A DNA stretch of 64,000 nt from Oceanospirillaceae bacterium (GTDB lineage Bacteria > Pseudomonadota > Gammaproteobacteria > Pseudomonadales > Oceanobacteraceae). Below the pieces are notes generated by a model. That model was not told the origin of the DNA and did not search any database. It worked only from the letters and a program-made list of their open reading frames with translations. The stretch is from the NCBI GenBank assembly GCA_002723385.1, contig PBNY01000035.1, forward strand, positions 38,151 to 102,150, in the 5' to 3' direction. Of this stretch, positions 1-7,754 are shown piece after piece; within the stretch, counting starts at the first letter, position 1; each line of letters starts with the position of its first letter. Both the position numbers and the translations under genes were made by a program.

Positions 1-688
1 CCAGTTCGGAGCTGTTGGTCATGATGGCATCACTGACCCGAACGGTTTCCTCCCGACCTGCGGCACTGGTGTAGTGCCACAATGCCGGGTTGGCCAGATT
101 GCTGTAGCACATCACTTTGTGATCGATCAGCTCCTGCGGTGATGTGGGCATGCCGTATTCGCTGATGTAGGACGGTGCCGCCAGTGTCATGCTTTCGCTG
201 GAGTATATTTTCCGGGCGATCAGGCTGGAGTCTTCGAGGCGGGTGGAAGCCCGGATCATGACGTCGAAGCCTTCCTGAATAATATCGGCACGACGGTCAT
301 CGAGCACAACATCCAGCTCTATTTTCGGATACATGCGAGTAAAGCGGGCCAGAATTGGTCGAATCCGGGACAAGCCAAAGCTCACCGGGCAGCCAATTTT
401 GAGCTTGCCTGATGGTTCTTGTTGCTGGCCGCTCAGTACCTGGGTGGCGGCTTCCAGATCCGCAATCACTTGCAAACAATGGTCGTGATAGTGCTGGCCT
501 TCTGGCGTCAGGCTGAGTGAGCGCGTGGTGCGATTCAGCAACCGCACGCCAAGACGCTCTTCCAGTCGATTGATCTCTTTGCTGATGTAGGACTTGGAGT
601 GGCCGGTGGCTTCGGCGGTGCGTGTGAAGCTGCCGTATCTGACCAGGGCAGAAAACAGCATCACGCCGTCCATCAATTTCAAATCCAT
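1..688 (-). CDS. LysR-family transcriptional regulator (C-terminus outside window)
   Basis: The reverse-strand frame opens with an ATG at 688 and stays open to the window edge, giving about 229 residues. The N-terminus (MDLKLMDGVMLFSALVRYGS, then FTRTAEATGHSKSYISKEIN) is a winged helix-turn-helix of the LysR type. It is followed by the start of the periplasmic-binding-like effector domain (KLKIGCPVSFGLSRIRPIL). LysR proteins bind inverted repeats next to their targets and respond to small ligands. It is divergently placed from an NADPH-dependent FMN reductase, which is therefore the likely target, and an inverted repeat lies between the two genes. The ligand cannot be told from sequence. The last quarter of the protein is missing only because the window starts here. 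Confidence 0.88.
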   Translation of the reverse strand, partial: MDLKLMDGVMLFSALVRYGSFTRTAEATGHSKSYISKEINRLEERLGVRLLNRTTRSLSLTPEGQHYHDHCLQVIADLEAATQVLSGQQQEPSGKLKIGCPVSFGLSRIRPILARFTRMYPKIELDVVLDDRRADIIQEGFDVMIRASTRLEDSSLIARKIYSSESMTLAAPSYISEYGMPTSPQELIDHKVMCYSNLANPALWHYTSAAGREETVRVSDAIMTNSSEL

Positions 689-726
689 AAACCAATCTCA
701 TCTTTAGGCGTTTATTGGAAACAATT

Positions 727-772
727 ATTGATCATTGGGGTGATTAATCCACTTTCTGCTCTGAATTATAGT
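727..772. promoter_or_regulatory. Putative LysR operator and reductase promoter
   Basis: ATTGATCA (727-734) and TGATTAAT (741-748) form an inverted repeat with one mismatch in 22 bp, the size of a LysR T-N11-A type box. A TATAGT hexamer (767-772) lies 17 bp after TTAATC (744-749), so a sigma70 promoter for the reductase would overlap the operator. The position between divergent genes is seen. The function is inferred. Confidence 0.4.
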
Positions 773-824
773 GTTTGTCGACATTCAGGCAGGCATTAAA
801 ACCGGATTTTCGTGGAGCACATTT

Positions 825-1346
825 ATGAACGTATTGGCATTTGGCGCAAGCAACAGCAAGACTTCCATCAACAAGCAATTGGCAAGCTATGCCGCCAGTC
901 TGGTGGAAGACGCGGAGGTGACGACTCTGGATCTGAACGACTTCGAGCTGCCCATGTACAGCACGGATGTTGAAGCCGACATCGGTCAGCCGCAGGCGGC
1001 GAAGGATTTCTTGGCCCGGATTCAGGCAGCGGATTTGTTGGTGATCTCGTTTGCAGAACACAACGGTTCCTACACCGCAGCGTACAAGAATCTGTTCGAC
1101 TGGACTTCTCGTATTCAGCAAAAAGTCTTTGATGGCAAACGTGCGGTACTGCTGGCAACATCGCCTGGCCCTGGCGGTGCCCAGACGGTTCTGGCGGCAG
1201 CAACTGGCTCCATGCCTTTCTTTGGTGCCGAGGTGGTTGGCAGCCTGTCAGTGCCCTCGTTCTATGACAACTTTGATGGAGAGGCGCTGGTGTTGACGGA
1301 GGAATCACTCAACGCAGACCTGAAGGGGCTGATGGCCAAAGCCTGA
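825..1346 (+). CDS. NADPH-dependent FMN reductase family protein
   Basis: This 173-residue protein has the flavodoxin-like fold of the NADPH-dependent FMN/azo reductase family. It starts MNVLAFGASNSKTSINKQLA, where the GASN-x-x-(T)S stretch is the FMN-phosphate loop, and continues with EHNGSYTAAYKNLFDW, the family's conserved isoalloxazine-contacting loop. Members reduce free flavin or quinones at the expense of NADPH in the cytosol. I chose the ATG at 825 over the in-frame ATG at 771 because GGAG lies at 814-817 and the flavodoxin fold begins immediately. It is probably controlled by the divergent LysR gene. The physiological electron acceptor is unknown. Confidence 0.85.
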   Translation: MNVLAFGASNSKTSINKQLASYAASLVEDAEVTTLDLNDFELPMYSTDVEADIGQPQAAKDFLARIQAADLLVISFAEHNGSYTAAYKNLFDWTSRIQQKVFDGKRAVLLATSPGPGGAQTVLAAATGSMPFFGAEVVGSLSVPSFYDNFDGEALVLTEESLNADLKGLMAKA

Positions 1347-1382
1347 CCCTGATTTGAAATCAGCGAGACAGAATCAGTGAAG

Positions 1383-1416
1383 GCTCTCCCGGCGCATCGC
1401 CTGGAGAGCTTTTTTG
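1383..1416 (+). terminator. Rho-independent terminator after the FMN reductase
   Basis: GCTCTCC (1383-1389) pairs with GGAGAGC (1403-1409), and a run of T follows. It sits 36 bp after the reductase stop codon. Confidence 0.8.
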
Positions 1417-1452
1417 CGTTTTGTTTTATAGGTGCGTATGCCGTTTGGTGAC

Positions 1453-2463
1453 TCAATCCAGAAAGCGCGTTTGTGATGCTTCAAGTGTCGACAAGGTCAG
1501 TTCCCAGCGCGCCATGCCGCTGCGGCTGTAGACGTACTCGCCACTGAGTGATTGCAGGCGGTTCAGGCTGTCGGGCGGAATGCCTTTCAAAATCAGCCCA
1601 GCCAGACGAGCGGCGTTTGCTCCCTCACTGTAGGCTGATACGGTGAAGCCACCGGCGGCTTGCCCTGGGCCGATAAAAATATCCCAGAACGAGAAGATCG
1701 GCACCTGAGCGCCTTCCCAGGCCGATTTCATCAGTTCCGAAGGCGGGACATACTGGTTGCGTTCATCGCGAACTGTGTGGTGAGTACCAATGACCACCGC
1801 GTCGTAGCCAGAGTCGCCGGCCCGAAGCATGGCGTCGAGCCAGATGGCCTTGCGGTTGGTGAGCAGGATATCGAGTCTCGATCCATAAATGGTGACTTGT
1901 CGGCGATCTCCGAACTTTTCCTGCACCGCATTGCGCATGGTTGGAGAATCGTCCATCAGCACCAGAAAGCGATCCCGTTTGGTCAGCACCTTACGCAGGT
2001 GGCGAATACTCTTTTTGAAAAAAGGCCGCTCCAGAATACCAGTGACCAGCTTGTGGTGAATGATGGGGTGCTGCTCCGAACCGCCATTCACGCCCAGAAA
2101 TACCACCGGAATATCCAGCTTGACCACCGCTTCTCCCAGGAGTGTCAGGGCATTGTCGTCTCCCATCATCACCACGCCCGGATTGAGAACGCGAATTTGG
2201 TTGAGCACCTCTTGAGCACGATTTTCCCATTGGCTACGCGGCAGCTTTTTGGTGTCCAGCTCGTAGCGCTGTATCTCGTGATGTTTGCCTAAGGCATCAT
2301 CAATGGCTTTCAGATACTGGGCATCCCAGCGATAGTCGGCGCTGTAACTTTGTACAACAGCGACCGTTCCAGCTTGGCTATAAACTGAAAAAAGCAGCAC
2401 AGTATATAAAGCAAGGCTGAATAACTTTTCAATGCGAGAGTAAAAAATAGCAGGGACAGTCAT
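1453..2463 (-). CDS. ABC-type substrate-binding-like periplasmic protein
   Basis: 336 residues with an N-terminal hydrophobic signal segment (LFSLALYTVLLFSVYSQAG). The following body resembles the ABC_sub_bind / periplasmic-binding type I proteins, with alternating beta/alpha units: VAVVQSYSADYRWDAQY, then VVMMGDDNALTLLGE, then PVVFLGVNGG. Such proteins carry a ligand in the periplasm to an ABC permease or act as the sensing subunit of a signalling kinase. No permease, ATPase or kinase gene lies next to it, so it may feed a remote partner. It is transcribed away from the 3HB-oligomer hydrolase, with a 274-bp shared upstream region. The ligand is not identifiable. Signal-peptide processing after SQA-G is inferred. 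Confidence 0.65.
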   Translation of the reverse strand: MTVPAIFYSRIEKLFSLALYTVLLFSVYSQAGTVAVVQSYSADYRWDAQYLKAIDDALGKHHEIQRYELDTKKLPRSQWENRAQEVLNQIRVLNPGVVMMGDDNALTLLGEAVVKLDIPVVFLGVNGGSEQHPIIHHKLVTGILERPFFKKSIRHLRKVLTKRDRFLVLMDDSPTMRNAVQEKFGDRRQVTIYGSRLDILLTNRKAIWLDAMLRAGDSGYDAVVIGTHHTVRDERNQYVPPSELMKSAWEGAQVPIFSFWDIFIGPGQAAGGFTVSAYSEGANAARLAGLILKGIPPDSLNRLQSLSGEYVYSRSGMARWELTLSTLEASQTRFLD

Positions 2464-2571
2464 GTTTATGACTCCAATTTATGATGCATCCCTGGCAGTT
2501 ATTGTTGGTGGTATTCCTGTTTCTGGATGAGCAGTAAAGCCGGATTCGATATGAGAACTGTATCCTGTTTT

Positions 2572-2661
2572 GGTAGGAGAAATATGGGCTGGCTTATTTG
2601 GCTTCCTACCATTGTGTGAACCGGTTATATATTTGAACGGGATGTCGGTAACTCTCCTACC
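2572..2661. promoter_or_regulatory. Three copies of a TCCTACC motif in the divergent upstream region
   Basis: GGTAGGA at 2572-2578 and TCCTACC at 2604-2610 and 2655-2661 are the same heptamer in inverted and direct orientation, the last two followed by ATT. They lie between the divergent substrate-binding-like gene and the hydrolase gene. The repetition is seen. A role as binding sites for one regulator is inferred. Confidence 0.35.
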
Positions 2662-2737
2662 ATTAGACGGTATTCAACACTGGGGATATTTGTAATCTGA
2701 ATCTGGCCAATAAAAATAAACAGCTAGGATCACGTTC

Positions 2738-4837
2738 ATGAATATCTCCAATACGTTGGGTGCCACATTGGTGGCAACTCCCAAGCGCATGGCAACTCTG
2801 GTTGTGAGTTGCGTGCTGATATCTGCCTGCGGCAGTGATGACGACAACAAAAAAAGTAACAAGGACATACCGTTGCCACTGGGACCGGTTGCTTCCCAGA
2901 GCTACAGCGGTGACGACGGTTTGCTGGCCGGTCTGGGACTGTCTGGTATTCAGGGAGCGGCTCCCGGTTACGCCGATGAAGCCAACCCAACCAAGGCGGA
3001 GTTGCGTCGTAACACCATCTTCAACAACTACACCGCACTGGTGGACCAGAGCAGCAATGGCGGCTTTGGCGAACTCTATGGCCCCACGGATGACACCCGG
3101 TATCCAGGCACTGAATACTTTGCCTATGTCGGAGAGGGCATCAACCGTGCGACAGTATTGGTACAGATTCCTGATAACTTTGATAAAGAAAACCCGTGTA
3201 TCGTCGCCGGTCCGGCGTCTGGCTCCCGTGGCGTGTACGGTGCGGTGGGCACTGCGTCTGCTTGGGCACTGGAACACGCCTGTGCCGTCGCCCTGACGGA
3301 TATGAACAAGGGTACGGGGGCGGTTGATCTCACTCAGGCGAAAGGTTTTGGAATTCAGCTGGACGCTCAGGATCTGTCCTCTACCGAGGAGCTGACCTTT
3401 GTGGTTCCGACACAAGAGAACGTGCCCGATGAGGGCAAGGACGAATACGCCGATATTACTTTGCCAACCCAAGCAGAAGTGGATGCTTACATCGCTGCTA
3501 ATCCCCACCGATACGCCTTCAAACATCTGCATTCACAGAAAAACATCGAAAAAGATTGGGGATTGCATACGCTTCAGTCGATCAAGTTTGCCTTGCAGCA
3601 GCTGAACGCACACTTTGACGACGCTGAGTTTGATACAGACAACACCCTGGTGATTGCGGCCAGTGTTTCCAACGGTGGTTCCGGGGTGATTCGGGCGGCA
3701 GAGCAAGACACCGAGAGCCTGATTGATGCGGTTGTGGCCGGTGAGCCGAATGTGAATCCAGCGGCTGCTACGGAAGATTTTGTGATCAAAGTCGGTGATC
3801 GCACCATCACCGATCACAGCAAATCGTCATACGAATATTTTGCTCTGGGCGAGCTGTATGCAGCCTGTTCAGGGGATGACCCAGCCAATGCCGGAACCGC
3901 ACTGGCCAATTTGCGTGGTGACGTGACGGAGCGCTGCTTGTCTCTGGTGGATGCCGGGTTGATCAACGCAGGTACTGACGCAGAAATGGGCGCGCAGGCA
4001 AGCCAGAAACTGCTCGACGCCGGTTTCACCCCAGACTCCCTGATCATTGCCGCAGGTTACGGCAGTATTGATATTTACCAGTCACTGGTCACGGGCTATG
4101 CCAATCAGTTCACCCGCAGCTCGGTGGTCGACTCGCTGTGTAACGTCAGCATGGGAGCGGTTGATGCCGCAGGTGCTCCCACAGCCAACGCCATATTTGC
4201 AACGTTAGCAACCAGCAGTAACGGCATTCCACGAACCGCCAATATGGTATTGATCAAGGACGACGACAACACCGGTTCTGCGGTGATTCAGCACAACGCC
4301 CAGTCATCCAATGGACGTAATGACTACAACCTGGAAGGCGCTCTCTGCTATTGGGACATTTTTAATAACAGCGAAAACCCGCTGCACGAACGCCTGATGA
4401 GCGGCTTGGATGAAGTCAAAGCAACGGGCGACCTCCAGGGCAAACCCACCCTGATCGTACACGGTCGTGCTGATGCCCTGATCGCACCGAACCACTCGTC
4501 ACGCCCGTACGTGGCTCTGAACAAACAAGTGGAAGGCGAAGGCAGCCAACTTCGTTACTACGAAGTCACCAACGCCCAACACCTGGATACCCTGAATCAG
4601 GCTTACATCGCCTGGGGTGGCGTGGGCATGGATTACGTGCCCATCGACTACTACTTCAAGGAAGCGCTGGATCTGATGTATGCCCATCTCAAGGATGGAA
4701 CCGATCTGCCGCCTAGCCAGGTAGTCGAAACCGTCGCACCAAGTGCTGGAACCGTGACAGCCGCCAACCTGACGGCGATTAGCGATTCACCAGCCAAAGC
4801 CATCACGTTTGATGGTGTGGATATTGTGATCGAGTAA
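2738..4837 (+). CDS. D-(-)-3-hydroxybutyrate oligomer hydrolase, lipoprotein-like
   Basis: This 699-residue protein matches the 3HB-oligomer hydrolase family (PF10605-type) in length and sequence flavour. The family cleaves soluble 3-hydroxybutyrate oligomers released by PHB depolymerases into monomers. The N-terminus has a hydrophobic stretch ending LISACGS, a lipobox, so it is probably a lipoprotein exported through Sec. The nucleophile is most likely Ser311 in ASVSNGGSG, a serine motif unlike the usual GxSxG. Candidate triad partners are the Asp in HGRADAL and the His in NAQHLDTL near the C-terminus. It starts at ATG 2738 after TAGGA. No other PHB genes lie nearby, which suggests scavenging of external oligomers. 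Family assignment is firm; localisation is inferred. Confidence 0.87.
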   Translation: MNISNTLGATLVATPKRMATLVVSCVLISACGSDDDNKKSNKDIPLPLGPVASQSYSGDDGLLAGLGLSGIQGAAPGYADEANPTKAELRRNTIFNNYTALVDQSSNGGFGELYGPTDDTRYPGTEYFAYVGEGINRATVLVQIPDNFDKENPCIVAGPASGSRGVYGAVGTASAWALEHACAVALTDMNKGTGAVDLTQAKGFGIQLDAQDLSSTEELTFVVPTQENVPDEGKDEYADITLPTQAEVDAYIAANPHRYAFKHLHSQKNIEKDWGLHTLQSIKFALQQLNAHFDDAEFDTDNTLVIAASVSNGGSGVIRAAEQDTESLIDAVVAGEPNVNPAAATEDFVIKVGDRTITDHSKSSYEYFALGELYAACSGDDPANAGTALANLRGDVTERCLSLVDAGLINAGTDAEMGAQASQKLLDAGFTPDSLIIAAGYGSIDIYQSLVTGYANQFTRSSVVDSLCNVSMGAVDAAGAPTANAIFATLATSSNGIPRTANMVLIKDDDNTGSAVIQHNAQSSNGRNDYNLEGALCYWDIFNNSENPLHERLMSGLDEVKATGDLQGKPTLIVHGRADALIAPNHSSRPYVALNKQVEGEGSQLRYYEVTNAQHLDTLNQAYIAWGGVGMDYVPIDYYFKEALDLMYAHLKDGTDLPPSQVVETVAPSAGTVTAANLTAISDSPAKAITFDGVDIVIE

Positions 4838-4892
4838 TGCCACGTTGTACCGCCCCTTCAAACCTTTGATATTCTGATCAACGGTTACTTCT

Positions 4893-4926
4893 CAGGATCA
4901 TTTACCGCTTCCGGTGAATGATCCTG
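4893..4926. terminator. Long hairpin downstream of the hydrolase gene
   Basis: CAGGATCATTTACCG (4893-4907) pairs with CGGTGAATGATCCTG (4912-4926), a 15-bp stem with a single G-T pair and a 4-nt loop. No T-run follows, so it may protect the 3' end or act as a weak terminator rather than a classical intrinsic one. Confidence 0.55.
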
Positions 4927-4963
4927 AAGTCACACTACTGTAAACTAGCCGACCTCGACCAGG

Positions 4964-4991
4964 TTGAATTGCAGGTTTCCATCTCTATACT
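4964..4991 (+). promoter_or_regulatory. Candidate sigma70 promoter of the capsule export operon
   Basis: TTGAAT (4964-4969) and TATACT (4986-4991) are separated by 16 bp, upstream of kpsM. Transcription would start near 4998 and leave a leader of about 115 nt. I looked for the JUMPstart/ops element typical of capsule operons and did not find a convincing copy. Confidence 0.45.
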
Positions 4992-5113
4992 CAGCCTGTC
5001 ATTGGTAAAACGCTGTTGGTATGTATGGGAAATCAGGTGGGTTCAGGGAAGTGGCCGATTGAAGTGGCGATGTTTATAGGAGCATCAAGGCACTCTCTGA
5101 TGGTGCGAAATCC

Positions 5114-5905
5114 ATGGTAGCTCCCGTACAAAGCCGTTCATCGCTTCAGGTAATGAGGGATACGGTATCTGCACTCATGATTCGTGAGTTAAAAACACGG
5201 TTTGGAAGTAGTCGCTTGGGCTATTTTTGGGCTGTTGCCGAGCCTGCGCTTCAGGCATCGATAATAGCAGTTCTGTTTACGATAATTGGCAGGACTTCTT
5301 TATCCGGTGTTCCTGTTGCTTTGTTTTTGATTGTAGGAATATTACCTTTTAGGGGGTTTTTTAAAATTGCTGTTCAGCTGTCCGCAGCAATTAAGTCAAA
5401 TAAGGCCCTGTTTTGTTATCGGCAGGTTTTACCAATAGATCCTTTTATTACGAGACTTTTGATAGAAACTGCCACGTACGTAATTGTTTATATAGTTCTA
5501 TTTCTAATTATGGGGTGGGTTGGCTTCTCTGTGGTTCCAGAGAAACCTCTGGAGTTAGCTATGGTGAACCTGATCATGTTTGCAATGGCTTCAGGGTATG
5601 GACTGGTCCTTTGTAGTAGCGCTTTGTACTATGAAGATACTACAAAAATTGTCAGTTTAATTACTCAGCCTCTATTCTTCCTGTCGGGTGTTTTTTTTGC
5701 GATTACCATGGTCCCTGCTCAGTATTGGCATTATTTAACATGGAACCCTCTTCTTCATATCACAGAAATCAGCAGAGATGCCATGTTCAGTAGTTATGAA
5801 ACGCCCGTTGGTGATTGGGGGTATATCATTACGATAACTATCTGTTTATGGGGGCTTGGATTATCTCTGTATTGGGTTAACAGACAGAGGTTTATTGCCA
5901 CATGA
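5114..5905 (+). CDS. kpsM: Capsule polysaccharide ABC exporter permease (KpsM type)
   Basis: 263 residues with about six hydrophobic spans, for example ASIIAVLFTIIG, FLIVGILPFRGFF, ATYVIVYIVLFLIMGW and LFFLSGVFFAITMVP. This is the ABC-2 membrane component that moves lipid-linked group 2 capsule polysaccharide across the inner membrane. The family-typical cytoplasmic start, ALMIRELKTRFGSSRLGYFW, is present. It overlaps kpsT by 4 bp and heads the export operon. The start ATG at 5114 has no strong ribosome binding site, so an alternative start nearby is possible. Base composition is more AT-rich than in the flanking housekeeping genes, in keeping with a horizontally exchanged capsule cassette. 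Confidence 0.92.
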   Translation: MVAPVQSRSSLQVMRDTVSALMIRELKTRFGSSRLGYFWAVAEPALQASIIAVLFTIIGRTSLSGVPVALFLIVGILPFRGFFKIAVQLSAAIKSNKALFCYRQVLPIDPFITRLLIETATYVIVYIVLFLIMGWVGFSVVPEKPLELAMVNLIMFAMASGYGLVLCSSALYYEDTTKIVSLITQPLFFLSGVFFAITMVPAQYWHYLTWNPLLHITEISRDAMFSSYETPVGDWGYIITITICLWGLGLSLYWVNRQRFIAT

Positions 5906-6564
5906 TCCACTTTCGAAATGTATCCAAGTATTATCTTACCAACAGCGGAAGGTCTTACGTTTTTAAAAACATTGATTATGACCTTCCAGTCAATAACAGC
6001 ATAGGAATTTTAGGACCGAATGGTGCAGGAAAATCTACATTGGTCAGAATGATTGGTGGTGCTGATATGCCAAGCAGAGGGGAAATATTCTCCAACCACC
6101 GAATCAGTTGGCCCTTGGGCTTGCAGGGGGGGTTACAGGGTTCCATGACGGGGAGGGAGAATGTCAGGTTTGTAGGACGTATTAACGGTATCAAAAACAC
6201 AAACGATATCGAGTCCATGGTTGAAGAGTTTGCTGAAATAGGCAAATATTATGATGAACCTATTCGAACTTACTCCAGTGGTATGAAGTCCCGAGTTGCG
6301 TTTGGACTCAGTCTTGCGTTCGATTTTGATATATTGCTTATTGATGAGGTAACTTCTGTTGGTGACGCGACGTTTCGGTCCAAAAGCCAGAAGGCACTGC
6401 AAAAAGTCAGAGAAAAAACACACGTTATCATGGTTAGTCATGAAATGAATCAGATAAAGACATTTTGTGAGTCAGGAATTGTAATAAAAGACAAAAAATT
6501 CGAATATTATTCCAATGTTGATGATGCAATTCGTGACTATAAGGATACATATGTCAAAGTGTAG
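5902..6564 (+). CDS. kpsT: Capsule polysaccharide ABC exporter ATPase (KpsT type)
   Basis: 220-residue nucleotide-binding subunit that powers the KpsM permease. Visible motifs are Walker A GPNGAGKST (residues 38-46), the ABC signature in short form YSSGMKSR, Walker B DILLIDEV, and a switch histidine in MVSHEM. The length is that of KpsT rather than of the longer Wzt proteins, which carry a C-terminal carbohydrate-binding domain. The start overlaps kpsM by 4 bp, and the end overlaps the next gene by 14 bp, so translation of the three is probably coupled. Confidence 0.94.
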   Translation: MIHFRNVSKYYLTNSGRSYVFKNIDYDLPVNNSIGILGPNGAGKSTLVRMIGGADMPSRGEIFSNHRISWPLGLQGGLQGSMTGRENVRFVGRINGIKNTNDIESMVEEFAEIGKYYDEPIRTYSSGMKSRVAFGLSLAFDFDILLIDEVTSVGDATFRSKSQKALQKVREKTHVIMVSHEMNQIKTFCESGIVIKDKKFEYYSNVDDAIRDYKDTYVKV

Positions 6565-7753
6565 TGGTTTTCTATCGGTCCACAATGATGTAAATCGCAA
6601 GAATGGTTTAAAACGTAAGGCTCGGAAACTAAAACGAGACCCCAGTGCTTTTTTTAGAGATTCCAAACCATATCGGTTCTGGTTGGGATTGGGGTCATTT
6701 GCAGTTGTCCTGATTTTATCCCTGATTGTCATAATTTATTTTGGTTTTATAGCCTCGCCGCGTTATGCGACGCAAACTCAGTTTGTTGTAAAACAGTCTG
6801 GTGCAAATGAGTTACCCCTATCAGGGTTTGCGTCATTTGCTACCGTATCGCCGACTACAAAAGATGCATTGATTATCAAACGTTTCATTGAATCCAAGGA
6901 AATGGCTCTGGCTCTGGATAATGAAGTGTCTCTGAGAGCGCACTATCAGGAACTCCAATGGGATTGGTTTAGCCGCCTAAATAAGCGTGCGAAGTTAGAA
7001 GAGTATGTCGAATATTACCAGAATCATATTCAGGTTCAGCACGATGAAATGTCAGATGTACTTGAAATTGAGGTTCAGGCTTTTACTCCAGAATATACCC
7101 TCAAGGTAGCGAACGCTGTACTGGATATTAGTGAAGAATTTATTAATGGCTTAGGGAATAAAATGGTAACTGAGCAGGTAGCCTTTGCCCAGATGGAAGT
7201 AGAAAGGAAGTACGAAGATTTTAAACGTCAGCAGCATGAACTACTCAAGTTTCAAGATGACAAGCAATTGTTTAGTCCGGAGGAGGAAAGCGGCGCATTA
7301 CTGGAAGCTATAAATCAGTTGCAAGGAGAGGTAATTAAGGCGGAGGCGCGTTACAAGGAGCTGGCTAACGTTATGAGGCGTACAGCCCCCGAAGTCAAGG
7401 CACAAAAAAATCTGGTAGATTCTCTAAAAGCTCAGTTGATAGAAGAGAGAGAGAGGTTGATCTCAGAAAACGATTTTTCTCTTAATCAAATAAATTCTGA
7501 TTTTCAGGAAATAAAATTGAATACGCAACTGGCATCTGATCTTTATGCTTCATCCCTGGTTAGTATGGAGACTGTGAGGGCTGAGGCGTACAGAAAGTTG
7601 AAACATCTGCTTGTAGTTGAAGAACCAGCCTTACCTGAAGATGAATCTTATCCTCGACGATTTTATAATATAGTCACCTGGTTCTTGTTGATTCTTATTG
7701 GTTACTTGATAACCAGACTTGTTGTGGCTATTGTAAAGGAACACAAAGAGTAA
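6551..7753 (+). CDS. kpsE: Capsule export inner-membrane/periplasmic adaptor (KpsE type)
   Basis: About 400 residues of the PCP-3 (polysaccharide co-polymerase) class. An inner-membrane helix at about residues 57-78 is followed by a long periplasmic part rich in coiled coil (EVERKYEDFKRQQHELLKFQ and after), with a second membrane helix near the C-terminus (WFLLILIGYLITRLVVAIV). KpsE links the ABC exporter to the outer-membrane channel. I chose the ATG at 6551, inside the end of kpsT, over the longer frame opening at 6515, because it gives the usual short basic cytoplasmic tail. That tail carries RKLKRDPSAFFRDS (residues 25-38), a motif that recurs at the end of a glycosyltransferase-like protein in the same operon. 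Confidence 0.9.
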   Translation: MSKCSGFLSVHNDVNRKNGLKRKARKLKRDPSAFFRDSKPYRFWLGLGSFAVVLILSLIVIIYFGFIASPRYATQTQFVVKQSGANELPLSGFASFATVSPTTKDALIIKRFIESKEMALALDNEVSLRAHYQELQWDWFSRLNKRAKLEEYVEYYQNHIQVQHDEMSDVLEIEVQAFTPEYTLKVANAVLDISEEFINGLGNKMVTEQVAFAQMEVERKYEDFKRQQHELLKFQDDKQLFSPEEESGALLEAINQLQGEVIKAEARYKELANVMRRTAPEVKAQKNLVDSLKAQLIEERERLISENDFSLNQINSDFQEIKLNTQLASDLYASSLVSMETVRAEAYRKLKHLLVVEEPALPEDESYPRRFYNIVTWFLLILIGYLITRLVVAIVKEHKE

Positions 7754-7754
7754 T

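Noticed and set aside
2663..3532. 289-codon frame antisense to the 3HB-oligomer hydrolase
   Set aside because: Lies opposite a gene with clear family features and signal peptide; no motifs of its own.
4838..5113. JUMPstart/ops element upstream of the capsule operon
   Set aside because: No stretch matches GGCGGTAG well enough; only a generic promoter was recognised.
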